Shown in pieces: positions 7,834 through 17,516 of a DNA stretch of 23,508 nt. The translations under genes and the position numbers were made by a program. The notes below the pieces were generated by a model, which made no database searches, was not told where the DNA came from, and was given only the letters and a program-made list of their open reading frames with translations. The stretch covers positions 1 to 23,508 of IMG/VR virus record IMGVR_UViG_3300027467_000206. The stretch is one strand, 5' to 3'. Origin of the DNA: a virus. Positions within the stretch are counted from its first letter, which is position 1; each line of letters opens with the position of its first letter.

Positions 7834-8018
7834 TGTACGAACTCCAAATCCCCGCCCTGACGACTTTGCAGTCATCTGATGCTCGAGCGATTAGGGCCAT
7901 TGTTGCCTCGCTTGTGTCCGAAATTTCCAGACTTAACAAAGAAGTTGAAGATCTTAAGGAACAGATGAAGCGACGAAATGACAATCGAGAAAGGCCAGTT
8001 TATGGCATACGACGCTAG
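7830..8018 (+). CDS. Small coiled-coil protein
   Basis: This encodes 62 residues starting at ATG 7830, which overlaps the preceding TGA (ATGA); a second ATG follows at 7833. About residues 24-50 (ASLVSEISRLNKEVEDLKEQ) form a clear amphipathic coiled coil, and the C-terminus is basic. There is no membrane segment or zinc site. It overlaps the next gene by 17 bases. Small coiled-coil proteins in this position could be tail or internal-virion assembly factors, but I cannot name a family. Confidence 0.62.
   Translation: MMYELQIPALTTLQSSDARAIRAIVASLVSEISRLNKEVEDLKEQMKRRNDNRERPVYGIRR
7990..7994 (+). promoter_or_regulatory. Ribosome binding site favouring the 8002 start
   Basis: AAAGG (within GAGAAAGG, 7987-7994) lies seven bases before the ATG at 8002. 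The in-frame ATG at 7978 has no comparable site, so the shorter product beginning MAYDASVFEAR is preferred. Confidence 0.55.
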
Positions 8019-8433
8019 CGTATTTGAAGCACGTCGGCGTGCTGCAATGCAGAACATTGCCGCACCGTCGGCAATGAATGTATATGACCAGTTTATTTCA
8101 CAGCAACGTGGTCAACGCAATCTTGCAGATTTGCAACGCCAATACAACGAGGGTGCCCCTCGGGTTGTAGCAGGTTACGGTCGTCGTGGACTATTGGCAC
8201 CATCGGTTAAAAGTGGTGCTTTCCGTAAGGCAATGGCAGAATATGCACGCAGGCGTGTTGAAGATACTTCTGCTTTGCAGCGTGAACTGGATATGTCTGC
8301 TGCTCAAGCAGAGTTGCAGAATCGTCAGTTGCGGTCACAGTACGCTCAGGATTTGCAGGATCTTGAAACCGACAAAGCACGTCAGATTCGAGAAGACGCT
8401 TTGGCGCTTCTTCGTTTGAGAGCAGGAGCATAA
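8002..8433 (+). CDS. Helical putative internal virion protein
   Basis: This encodes 143 residues from ATG 8002 (151 if the ATG at 7978 is used). It is almost entirely helical and rich in Ala, Gln, Arg and Glu. A central glycine-containing segment, VVAGYGRRGLLAPSVKSG, is followed by a long heptad-like helix (about 75-135). It has no signal peptide and no catalytic motif. It is the first of four consecutive helical proteins between the tail genes and the peptidase, a place where podoviruses keep proteins that are ejected with the DNA (T7 gp14-16, P22 gp7/gp20/gp16). That role is inference from position and composition. Confidence 0.62.
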   Translation: MAYDASVFEARRRAAMQNIAAPSAMNVYDQFISQQRGQRNLADLQRQYNEGAPRVVAGYGRRGLLAPSVKSGAFRKAMAEYARRRVEDTSALQRELDMSAAQAELQNRQLRSQYAQDLQDLETDKARQIREDALALLRLRAGA

Positions 8434-8434
8434 C

Positions 8435-9634
8435 ATGGCAGAAAACCAGAGAACCCCAGGTCGTAGCGCATATAGAGCAAATCGTATCAAAGTGTTTCCG
8501 ACTGCCCAACCGTCAACGGATAATACAATTCCCGTTGCCTCATATGTTGATCCGACGGCTACACAAATTGCCGACACACGCCGTGGCACGGCTGACCGTG
8601 CTTCCGCAATCCTGAACCGTGGTCTTTACGGAACCAATCTTGACGTTTTAAATCCTGCACAACGTGCAACATATCTTCAGGGTCAAGGAATTGACACGAG
8701 ACCTGCACAAAATGTGAACATTGATATTGCTGGAGCACTTGGTCTTGGCGGTGGAGGTTCAGGTGGCGGCGGACTGTCAGCATCTGACAAGCTTGCATTG
8801 CAGAAGTGGCAGTATGAGAAAGCGCAGGACGCTGAAGAAAAAGCACGTCAGCAACGCTCGTACGATCTCATGATTCAGCAACTTCAAAATGGTTCGTACC
8901 GTGGAGATGTGGACGCAGCTTTGGCAAGGATTGGCAAGATGGATGCCGCATCAAAGACTGGTATTGAATCGATTTATGGCGATGTTTTAAAGAACATTGG
9001 TGCCGGATATGACACGGCATCCGGTTTGACAACCGGTGCATACAATGCGCTCACAGATTACCTGAACCAAAACCCGAACAACGCATTTGCTGGTTTGACA
9101 CAGCAGGTTACTGCTCCACAGGATCAGATGGCCCAGATGTTGGGTGCGTATGGTGTGTCGGCACCTGAAGTGGCGGCACAAATTCAGGCAGAACAGTTTG
9201 CTGGGCAGCAGGGTGCTGGGGCATTCAATACGCTTGCGGACTTTCTTGCTAGTGCGTCTCGTCAGGCTGATTTGTCTCGTTTGGCTGAAGCCAAGGCTGC
9301 TGGTGCGTTTGCTGGCACCCAGTTGGGTCAGGAACGTGCGGCTTACCAGTCGCAGGCTGCTAGGTCACGTCAGGATGCTTTGACCGCTTTGGCTGAGCGT
9401 ACTGCTCAAGCCCAGTTTGATCAGGAACAGGCTGCCGAAGCAAGGCGACAGGCCATTGTGGATGCTCTTATTGCGGCCGGCATTGCCCCTCCTAATGGTT
9501 CTGGGGCTGGTGGCGCTTTGACGAAACTTGAGCAGACGATTAGGGCTGGTGGTGGAAATACCACGGAGGCGCAGTTCCAGCAGGGGGTTGATGAGTTGGC
9601 GTCAATCCTTGGTGGTATTGGGTTCCAAGGGTAA
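8435..9634 (+). CDS. Ala/Gln-rich putative internal virion (ejection) protein
   Basis: This 399-residue protein starts one base after the preceding stop, with AGGAG at 8424-8428. The first 100 residues are mixed and polar. A glycine linker (G105-G113 with one Ser) leads to a long helical body rich in Ala and Gln, including AAGAFAGTQLGQERAAYQSQ. Near the end is another Gly/Pro hinge (IAPPNGSGAGG). There are no cysteines and no obvious membrane segment. Such hinged, Ala/Gln-rich proteins are common among podovirus ejection proteins. The 3' half shifts to T- and G-ending codons (gct, cgt, ttg). Function is inferred from context only. Confidence 0.65.
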   Translation: MAENQRTPGRSAYRANRIKVFPTAQPSTDNTIPVASYVDPTATQIADTRRGTADRASAILNRGLYGTNLDVLNPAQRATYLQGQGIDTRPAQNVNIDIAGALGLGGGGSGGGGLSASDKLALQKWQYEKAQDAEEKARQQRSYDLMIQQLQNGSYRGDVDAALARIGKMDAASKTGIESIYGDVLKNIGAGYDTASGLTTGAYNALTDYLNQNPNNAFAGLTQQVTAPQDQMAQMLGAYGVSAPEVAAQIQAEQFAGQQGAGAFNTLADFLASASRQADLSRLAEAKAAGAFAGTQLGQERAAYQSQAARSRQDALTALAERTAQAQFDQEQAAEARRQAIVDALIAAGIAPPNGSGAGGALTKLEQTIRAGGGNTTEAQFQQGVDELASILGGIGFQG

Positions 9635-9651
9635 CGAATCAGGTATTTGGT

Positions 9652-10575
9652 ATGGATCCAAAGGTTTTAGCACAAATTGCCCAAATGTTTAAGGCAAACA
9701 AGCTTGGCGACCCCTCCAGCGCCGCCTTTGACCCAGTTCTCGCTTTGCTGACCGGAACCTATACACCCAAGCAACAGTTCACTGAGGAACAGCTTTTTGA
9801 GCGTCTTGCGCCCACGATGTTGTATGCGGCCGCTGAGGGCCCTAATTCGCCTAGGGCGATTGCGGCTAGCCGTATTAAGGCCGGTGAAGCACCTTGGTCG
9901 ATTGAAAACGACAAGGAACTTCGTGGAAAGATTTCTAGCAAAGAATGGTCAAGGTTTGTTTCCGATCTCGCAAAGGAATCGCAGGCTGTTCGTGCAAAAA
10001 TGCTTGATTTAAGTTTGGAACAAGATCCTTTCCAGAAACAGGGTCTTCGTGGGTTAAATGAGCAGTTCACTCCGCAGGATGCATACAAGTATGCGCCAAA
10101 GGAGTTTGCAAAGATTTTTGAGGGCATGGATGAAGCCAAAAAGGCCGAAGATGCCAAACTGAAGAATATTCGTTCAGAGTTTGGTCGTGATGTGATGATC
10201 CTCAATAGAGAGGAAATGCTCAAGAAGCTTACGGATATGGAGAAAAGTAATCCGGATGTTATTAAGCGTGCACGTGAATTCAGTCCAACTAATTGGAGAA
10301 AAGAAGTTGCAAAGTTTGCCAAGAATTCTGCCCAAAACAAGTTGAACGAAAATCCCCTCATGTCTCTTGTGGACGTAGGTCAGACTGCCGCACAGAAGTC
10401 TTATCTTGCCCAGAAGGAAGCCGTGGAGGCCCGTAGGGCTGGTACGGCATCAAACAGGATGGCTCAGGCAGCAAAACTGGCTGAGGGCATTACAGGGGCT
10501 CTTACATCGGCTGGACTTAGCCCAACGATGGAAGATATTTTACGGAACCTTGCAGTACGCAAAACAATGAAGTGA
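9652..10575 (+). CDS. Helical putative internal virion protein
   Basis: This encodes a 307-residue protein, mostly helical and lysine-rich, with a hydrophobic N-terminal patch (VLAQIAQMFKANKL) and polar repeats of Lys/Glu in the middle (EGMDEAKKAEDAKLKNIRSE). It has no recognised catalytic motif, cysteine pair or membrane segment. Its ribosome site is poor, and the gene follows the preceding stop by 17 bases, starting with a CGAA motif also seen at other junctions. It lies directly before the giant gene and probably works with it inside the virion. The name of a family cannot be given. Confidence 0.65.
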   Translation: MDPKVLAQIAQMFKANKLGDPSSAAFDPVLALLTGTYTPKQQFTEEQLFERLAPTMLYAAAEGPNSPRAIAASRIKAGEAPWSIENDKELRGKISSKEWSRFVSDLAKESQAVRAKMLDLSLEQDPFQKQGLRGLNEQFTPQDAYKYAPKEFAKIFEGMDEAKKAEDAKLKNIRSEFGRDVMILNREEMLKKLTDMEKSNPDVIKRAREFSPTNWRKEVAKFAKNSAQNKLNENPLMSLVDVGQTAAQKSYLAQKEAVEARRAGTASNRMAQAAKLAEGITGALTSAGLSPTMEDILRNLAVRKTMK

Positions 10576-10578
10576 CGA

Positions 10579-13500
10579 ATGGCTGATGCAAACAACGAAC
10601 AATTCATACTGGAGAATCTAAAAAAGATTGGTCAATCCCAAAAGGGAACCAAAGCCAGTATTCCTGGGACGACTGGTATTCGTCGTCCCCAAGGACAAAC
10701 CAGTGAACTGTTGAATGTCCTGAACACAGCCAAGAATGTGCCCGTGTCTGCGCCCACAAAGAAGGGCAAGGTTGTTTTGTCAACCGAAGTTAAGGATTTG
10801 GCCAAGGATGGTCCTGACGTTTTGGGCAAACTTTTAAAACCTCTTGAGGTTCTCAGCATTCCTCGTAATGCCATTATTTCAACTGTGAGAGAAGTGGCTG
10901 ATGTTCTTGATTCTGATCCCAATACCAAGGGTAGTTGGGGGGATTGGTTTAATCAGACGAAAGATTCAACCTACGGTTTTGGTAAAGCTTTCCCGATGAA
11001 GGGTTGGTTGGGTCGTATCGTTGGTTTTGCTGGAGACACATTACTTGATCCATTAACATATGCCACTTTGGGTGGAACCGTTGCTAAGGGTGCAACTTTT
11101 GTTGATGATGCAGGTAGGGTTCAAAAGACTCGATCCATTCTTGGTCGAACAGTTGTTGGTCGTGAAGGACGCCAGAAACTGGCAAGTTTTGCAAGAGCAC
11201 GTGTAGAGAAACTGGCTAGAGACGGTCACATTGCTGCTAGTGCAATGAGCAAGGACATGATCTCTGAAATGGTGCGAGATATCGCAGCTCAAGGCAAACG
11301 TGCTTTACCAAAGTTTGTTGCTGATGATATTGGCATTAGGGGACCTGGGGTTTATTATTTTGGTTCTAGGGTTAAGGTTCCAAAGAGCGATAAGTTGGGT
11401 TTCTTTTTGGAAAAAGGTATTACGAAGATGCGCCTGGGGGCGGTTAATTCGGATGCCATGAAACCATTGATTCGTGCAATAACACCTAGAGGTGTTGGAA
11501 GAATTGAGGAATTGGGTCCAAATTTTGTTCGTGATGCAAGAATTGCTTTGGCGTCTGGACGTTTGGATCCGATCGATGCCGATAATGCTTTGACCTATCT
11601 TGAGATTTTAGATAATAAGCGAATTAATGTTGCAGCATATTCAAGTTCAACATCCGATGCATTGGCTGACGAACTTGATGACGTTCTTAACACAACTCAA
11701 GATATGCGCTTGTACATGGATAATGTTGTGGATCCGAGCACTGTTCCGGGTGCAACAGCAGGTGATATTGACAAGGCTGTTCGTCTCAGGGCCGTGCTTG
11801 ATGATTTGCGCCTGAAGCTTGATGCAAGGGCGCAAGAAGTTGGAGCAAGCCCAATCGGTTATGTTAAGGGTTATGTTCCACGTATTGAAACCGAACAAGG
11901 AGCCCGATATAGGCAACTTGTTGGTGATGATGCATTTGACGAAATGGTTTACGGTCCACCAATTGATTCACGCAGACGTCAATCATTCCGAAGACGAACA
12001 TTGCAACCAGGAGATGAATGGTTCGGTCACACCCTGCAACCAGAACAAATGGATAACGCCACATTGAATACTTTGGCACGTAATCCAACGGAAGCTTGGA
12101 TTGGTAAGACCGGTCGTGAACCAATTACGTTTGACATTTTTGAAACCGACATGGCAAAAATCTTGAACGGATACATCCGTCAATACGGTGAACAGATGGC
12201 CACCTTTGACATGATTGAAGAGTTTACAACACGCATGCCGCACATGGTTGCATGGTTGGACAAAACATTTGAACTAGACCCAGACTATGTGCGCACAGCT
12301 TTGGTGTTGCGTCCCAAAGAAGCATTTGAAGACAGTGTTGAATCACTCAGGAACTGGTCACGTGTAACCAACGAAGCAGCGGAGCATTCAACATCCACAC
12401 TTGAGGCTCTTACCGGCACTCTCCGTGGACGCAAAGAAACCTTGCTTCGCCAAGAGGTATTGGACCAGGATCTTGTTGCGATTGTGGCCCACCTTGATGA
12501 GGCATTGAAGCAGGAACAGGCTGCTTCGCAGGCTGTTCAACAAACCTTTGCCGCATTTGATGACATGCTGGAAAATGTTGATGGTCTATCAAACAATACG
12601 CTTGTTATTGCTCAGCGTCAGAAGCTTGCTGATGAGTATGCTGGTTTGGCTAGCAGGGTTGCTGAGATTCAGAAGAAAATGTCAGCTGATCCGCTGCCTG
12701 GTCCTAAGGTATCAGATAAGTTTGGAAAAGAAATATCCACTCAATGGGTGGCTAATCCTAAAAAAGAAATTCTTGCACTTGTAAACGATTTTGCTGATCA
12801 CGCCAGGCGTATTGCTAGATTTGAAAGAGAGATTGATTCTCTTGGTGATGTGCAAGATATTCTGCCTGCGTTTATTAACGCCGGCGAAGTAAATGCTGGA
12901 AGCCTCTACGATTCTATGAGTCGTTTTGTAAAACTCAAAGGCATGCCGAAAGGCAAGCCATTGGTTGGGAATTCAAACTGGAGCCCGACCACAGCACAGG
13001 CTGTCGCCAACCTTGGCAACGATGCAGATGTTATGAACAGTTTGTTGTCATTCAGCGATGAAACATTTGATGCCATTACCGAAAAACAGGTGAAAAACAT
13101 TGCCCGATACATTTGGGCTCGCATAGCAAGCAATGACTCCAGTTTTGTTAATGATTTCAATAACGGAATCTGGAAGCGTGGCGGAAAACCAACACTTGCC
13201 GATGTGTGGCAAACAGCATTCAAAAATATAGGAAGCAAGGGAAATCCCAAAGTAGTTGTTCAGGATTTGGTCGACATGCTTCACGCTCAAATAGCACTTA
13301 CTGAATATTTGCAATACAAAGCCGTATTTGATGAATATGGCCTGCAAATTGGCGACGATGTAATTGATGAAATTCTGCGACGTAAAGCAGAACCCATTTT
13401 GGCAAAAGCCGTTAGAGATAACGATGTTGAATTGCTGTCACGTTTGACGGATTCACAAAACATTTATGGGCGCACCGACCGAATCGATCATCCGTTTAGC

Positions 13501-16500
13501 CGATACAAAATGGTTGAGCGTGCACGCAAAACACGAGACGACCTTATTGACGAGATTGATAAGACAAACAAACTTAGCCGTGAAAGAAATGCACCAGCAG
13601 ATGTTAGGGCTGCAAGAACAAAAGAACTTGATGGTCTTAAGCCCAAGCAGCGTGCTGCGTTCAAAAACTTTATTGCTAGGCAAAAAGCTTCAGCAAGAGC
13701 CTATAGGGCTGATCTTGCTCGAGCGAAAGAAGACTTGAACTTTGTTAATGGTGCTTTGGCCGAAGTGGACTCTAAGTACGGTGCAGCCAAGCAAAAGCTT
13801 GTGAAAGAGTTTGGTGACTCGGCGGCAAAAGGTACTTTGGGTCAACGCTTTAAGGCAACTGTCCAGCGCATCTTTGATAATCCAAAACTTCTCGAAGAAT
13901 ATGTAGAAAAGAAAATTATTGAATTGTTTCCTGAAAGTGTTTATGGTCAAGACGTTGGTCGTCTTGTCGCAGAATCATGGAAGTCCCACCATGCCGAAGG
14001 GCTGAGAATTGTTTTGACAAGAGACTCAGCTGATGACGGCGGATATGTCAAACAGATCATTGCGGAAATGTTGAACGGTTTGGATGAGATTATTGATAAT
14101 GCGGCTTTGGCTGCAAAAACGGATCTCAATCTGCAGGCGGATGAAATTGGCAAAGAATTTTCCAGACTGACAGACAAAATCGCATTGCTTGAAGACAACA
14201 TCAATAACATGATGCCAAGTACCTGGTTGAACGGCGAAATGGGGCAACAGGTATACGAAGATGTGCTTATTAGGTCGGAGGGCGTACAGCGTGCAGTACA
14301 ACCTGGGGCCGGTGACATTCCAGAGAATGCAAAAAATGTTGAATTCTTGAAGCAGGTATACAGGGATCTTGTTGATAGCGATGAATACCCGATTGCAAAG
14401 GCACAGCAGAAAGCGGCGAACATTGCGTACATTGTTTCTGAGCTGAATGGGACTGCGGACATTCTTCCTGGCATCAGATTCTCGTCTGAAGAATGGGACG
14501 CAATTATGTCCGGGGCGGAGGTCGCTACGGCGACCAGCCGCAAGCTGGATGCAATTGTCAAGCATGCACGAAACATATTCCAGCAAACAGATCCAGATGA
14601 GTTTGCCCGATTGGGTGGAGAAATCTCAGACGAATACGCTTTGAAGCGATTCGTTCAAAAGACCATGACCGAGCGGCCAGATATTGTTGCGCCCACAAAT
14701 GTTGCGCAGACACGCAAGGCCGCAATTCAAAAGGCGTTTGAGCAGACTGACGGATATCAGCATCTTAAGAAGATTGAAGAATTCCGTGCACGTATTGTTG
14801 CTGATGACATTCGTCGCAAGTCGGTAAACCCACAAACCAAAGCCGATGCTTTGGCTGCTGCCAATGATGAGATTGATAATGCTGCGAATCAGATTGCTCA
14901 GGAATTTGATGAGTGGACCCCTGAATCATCCAAGAAAATTGATGAGCTTATTAGAGAACTCAATATTTGGAAACGTGAAGTAGAGGGCAAACTTGTCACA
15001 AAAGAACAGCAAATGTCGAAGGGGCAAACTGGTGCTTTTCTTGGTTATACGGAAGAAGGCGAAGATATTGCCGCAAATCTGCTTAAAGAAATTGATGAAA
15101 CAGGATCGTTGAAGTTTACAAAAGGTCCAGATCGAACACAAAACATTAATGCAGCAGCCCAGGAACAAAGTTTTGAGTTGTTGCGTCAACTGAATTATAA
15201 CAATGATTTGATTCAGCGTCGTATTAGGGCCGTTTTGGATACCCCACTTGAACGCAAGTCTGTTCAAAGACTTTTAGATGAAATTAGATTGCTTGATGAA
15301 ATCAAGAAATTTAAGATCGATATTGATGGTGTGCAGATTTCTCGTGCCTTGCGTGAGCGCAAAGCACAGCTTAACAGGCTTGTGCCGAAAGAAGAATACA
15401 TTCTTGACACCACTGGACTTAGTGACGAAAGCGCAAAGTTCCTTAAGGGATGGGAATCAAAAACCAAAAAGGTTGCACGATCAAAGACTTACAAGCAACC
15501 TAAAAATGACAACATGGAAAATGTTTTGGAGCGCACTATTAGGTCGCAAGACGAACCAAGGGGCGAGTTTGATCCAGATGGCGGTTACGGTCTTTCCGAC
15601 TACATTGAAAACGCAGAAGAAAGAGCAGTGCGAGAAGGCATCTACCGTAATCCAGATGGGTCAATATCCGTATGGAGACGAACTGGCTTGCAGGCCAAAC
15701 CAACCCCCGAAGCCGTAAAACAACGACTTTTGGAAACCGTGCCAACACCTATGACACCAGAACTCAGAACACCATCTGGCATCAACGAAGAAGGCCTGAG
15801 ACTGCTGGAAAACGACCTCAAAAGGGTCGCCAACACCTCTGATGTGGGCGCAAAACAGGCCGAGCTCGACAGAGCAAGGGCTGTTGTACGGAACTTGGAA
15901 GCACAATACGATCAGGCTGCAGCAGTAATCAATGCCGGCGACCCAGAAGCATTGACCAATGTGCAAGAAGGTTTAGACCTGCTTGAACAAACAGTTGAAG
16001 CATTGAAGAACAATATTGAAATCAACAATATCAACTCTGGCGACTTGGCAACTGTTAGCAAGCGAAGCGGAGATATCTACAACTCGCTCAAATTTGTTCA
16101 AGAAAGACTAAAGGAAGCACGCAAAGTTGCTGAATACCTTGGTGACAAGAAATCAATGGACCTTATCGACAAAATTATTTTGTCACAAGTTGAAGCAGAA
16201 CGACAGTTCTTTGAAACATTCGCACAGTTTGGGCAAGCAAAGTTTGACAACCAAATGCTTGGTGCTGCAGAAGCAATGATTTCATCTGGAGGGAAACTTC
16301 TTGAGGATGGAAGAATTGCGCTTCCATCAGGCGTAATCGTGGATGGTGTGCCACCAGAAATGATTGCTGATGGCATCAGGCAAACAATGACCACTTTTGC
16401 CGGCTGGAAAGAACTTGGAACATTCTATCCAGGGTTGCAGGGTTCACCAGAATTTATGCAACTTTGGGAAGCAGGATCACGAATGCAATCCCCAGAATGG

Positions 16501-17508
16501 GTACGCAAACTTGCTTACTATATTGGACCTTACACGAAAGCTTGGAAAGCTTTCGCAGTTCTTTCACCCGGATTCCATGTGCGCAACGCTATTGCAAACG
16601 CAGTTACGTACACATTGGCTGACGGAAATATGGACAACCTGATAACCATCACCCCAATTTATGCGGCATGGACGAAAGCCAAACGAGCAGGAACAAGCTG
16701 GGCAGAATTCTTGCGAAGTTCAGCAGTTCCACAAGAACTCGTACCGGCTTTGCAAACGGCACGCCTCGGCATGCTTGGATCGGGTGGAGGTATCTTCTCC
16801 GAAACCTTCAAAGAAGCAACCAGCGGAAAGTTTGGTGCACGCATTTATGACAACTGGCTGATCAGAAAGAACCAAGCAATCGGTCAGGCAGCAGACAACT
16901 ACATGCGATTTGCATTAGCGTTCGATACCGCCGTGAAAGGCGGCGACGTTGGTCTCGCACAAATTAGAGTAAAACGATTCTACTTCGACTACGAAGACCT
17001 TTCACAGTTTGATGAGGTCATGCGACAAATTGTACCGTTCTGGCTGTGGACAAGCCGAAACCTTACAATGCAAATTCAAAACATGTGGCTGAATCCACGA
17101 CCATACTTGATCTACGAATCTTTCAAACGGAACTTTGGTGATAACGAAACGCCACTTCCACCATTCGTAAAAGAATTGGGTGGCTTCAGATTGCCATTTG
17201 GCACAGGTATGTACCTGATGCCAGACATTGGATTCAACCGAATTGGCAAAGACCTAGAAGCTTTCTACAATCCAGTAGAGTTCCTGAACAAAGCCAATCC
17301 GTTGATTAAGATCCCGGTCGAACAAGCAATGGGAGCAAGCGCATTCACCGGAACAGAGTTTAAGACACCGCAAGACAGGCTTGCAGCGATCCTTAGGGCT
17401 GGCGTGCCGCCTGTAGGCCAGGGAGAAAGACTGTTCGGTAAAGAAGGCTTGTCACAACTCAACGCTTGGCTCGGTTACCTTGGATCACCAGTACGTAAAT
17501 ATAACTAG
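10579..17508 (+). CDS. Giant polyvalent / internal virion ejection protein (2309 aa)
   Basis: This is one uninterrupted ORF of 2309 residues. Residues 135-166 hold an amphipathic or hydrophobic stretch (GRIVGFAGDTLLDPLTYATL) of a kind seen near the start of large ejected phage proteins. Residues 427-436 carry GYVKGYVPRI, close to the YVPH-type motif of polyvalent proteins. About residues 600-1950 are long charged helices and coiled coils. The C-terminal 330 residues contain AWKAFAVLSPGFHVRN (1988-2003) and IVPFWLWTSRNL (about 2151-2162), which I recognise as resembling the large polyvalent protein-associated domain LPD38. Such proteins travel in the virion and enter the host with the DNA. No HExxH, lysozyme or ADP-ribosyltransferase site was found by eye. 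Codon preference shifts along the gene, to A/C-ending codons after about 15.7 kb. Confidence 0.75.
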   Translation: MADANNEQFILENLKKIGQSQKGTKASIPGTTGIRRPQGQTSELLNVLNTAKNVPVSAPTKKGKVVLSTEVKDLAKDGPDVLGKLLKPLEVLSIPRNAIISTVREVADVLDSDPNTKGSWGDWFNQTKDSTYGFGKAFPMKGWLGRIVGFAGDTLLDPLTYATLGGTVAKGATFVDDAGRVQKTRSILGRTVVGREGRQKLASFARARVEKLARDGHIAASAMSKDMISEMVRDIAAQGKRALPKFVADDIGIRGPGVYYFGSRVKVPKSDKLGFFLEKGITKMRLGAVNSDAMKPLIRAITPRGVGRIEELGPNFVRDARIALASGRLDPIDADNALTYLEILDNKRINVAAYSSSTSDALADELDDVLNTTQDMRLYMDNVVDPSTVPGATAGDIDKAVRLRAVLDDLRLKLDARAQEVGASPIGYVKGYVPRIETEQGARYRQLVGDDAFDEMVYGPPIDSRRRQSFRRRTLQPGDEWFGHTLQPEQMDNATLNTLARNPTEAWIGKTGREPITFDIFETDMAKILNGYIRQYGEQMATFDMIEEFTTRMPHMVAWLDKTFELDPDYVRTALVLRPKEAFEDSVESLRNWSRVTNEAAEHSTSTLEALTGTLRGRKETLLRQEVLDQDLVAIVAHLDEALKQEQAASQAVQQTFAAFDDMLENVDGLSNNTLVIAQRQKLADEYAGLASRVAEIQKKMSADPLPGPKVSDKFGKEISTQWVANPKKEILALVNDFADHARRIARFEREIDSLGDVQDILPAFINAGEVNAGSLYDSMSRFVKLKGMPKGKPLVGNSNWSPTTAQAVANLGNDADVMNSLLSFSDETFDAITEKQVKNIARYIWARIASNDSSFVNDFNNGIWKRGGKPTLADVWQTAFKNIGSKGNPKVVVQDLVDMLHAQIALTEYLQYKAVFDEYGLQIGDDVIDEILRRKAEPILAKAVRDNDVELLSRLTDSQNIYGRTDRIDHPFSRYKMVERARKTRDDLIDEIDKTNKLSRERNAPADVRAARTKELDGLKPKQRAAFKNFIARQKASARAYRADLARAKEDLNFVNGALAEVDSKYGAAKQKLVKEFGDSAAKGTLGQRFKATVQRIFDNPKLLEEYVEKKIIELFPESVYGQDVGRLVAESWKSHHAEGLRIVLTRDSADDGGYVKQIIAEMLNGLDEIIDNAALAAKTDLNLQADEIGKEFSRLTDKIALLEDNINNMMPSTWLNGEMGQQVYEDVLIRSEGVQRAVQPGAGDIPENAKNVEFLKQVYRDLVDSDEYPIAKAQQKAANIAYIVSELNGTADILPGIRFSSEEWDAIMSGAEVATATSRKLDAIVKHARNIFQQTDPDEFARLGGEISDEYALKRFVQKTMTERPDIVAPTNVAQTRKAAIQKAFEQTDGYQHLKKIEEFRARIVADDIRRKSVNPQTKADALAAANDEIDNAANQIAQEFDEWTPESSKKIDELIRELNIWKREVEGKLVTKEQQMSKGQTGAFLGYTEEGEDIAANLLKEIDETGSLKFTKGPDRTQNINAAAQEQSFELLRQLNYNNDLIQRRIRAVLDTPLERKSVQRLLDEIRLLDEIKKFKIDIDGVQISRALRERKAQLNRLVPKEEYILDTTGLSDESAKFLKGWESKTKKVARSKTYKQPKNDNMENVLERTIRSQDEPRGEFDPDGGYGLSDYIENAEERAVREGIYRNPDGSISVWRRTGLQAKPTPEAVKQRLLETVPTPMTPELRTPSGINEEGLRLLENDLKRVANTSDVGAKQAELDRARAVVRNLEAQYDQAAAVINAGDPEALTNVQEGLDLLEQTVEALKNNIEINNINSGDLATVSKRSGDIYNSLKFVQERLKEARKVAEYLGDKKSMDLIDKIILSQVEAERQFFETFAQFGQAKFDNQMLGAAEAMISSGGKLLEDGRIALPSGVIVDGVPPEMIADGIRQTMTTFAGWKELGTFYPGLQGSPEFMQLWEAGSRMQSPEWVRKLAYYIGPYTKAWKAFAVLSPGFHVRNAIANAVTYTLADGNMDNLITITPIYAAWTKAKRAGTSWAEFLRSSAVPQELVPALQTARLGMLGSGGGIFSETFKEATSGKFGARIYDNWLIRKNQAIGQAADNYMRFALAFDTAVKGGDVGLAQIRVKRFYFDYEDLSQFDEVMRQIVPFWLWTSRNLTMQIQNMWLNPRPYLIYESFKRNFGDNETPLPPFVKELGGFRLPFGTGMYLMPDIGFNRIGKDLEAFYNPVEFLNKANPLIKIPVEQAMGASAFTGTEFKTPQDRLAAILRAGVPPVGQGERLFGKEGLSQLNAWLGYLGSPVRKYN
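16535..16555 (+). repeat. Perfect inverted repeat inside the giant gene
   Basis: Arms 16535-16543 and 16547-16555 are perfect reverse complements (nine pairs) around a three-base spacer. The repeat lies in the codons for TKAWKAFA at the start of the LPD38-like region. It may be chance, or an RNA hairpin or protein site embedded in coding sequence. Confidence 0.6.
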
Positions 17509-17516
17509 GAGAACAC

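Noticed and set aside
9759-10361. A 200-codon minus-strand frame inside the 307-residue gene, and a 209-codon one at 13947-14576
   Set aside because: Both lie wholly inside plus-strand genes, have unlikely composition and no ribosome site that stands out.
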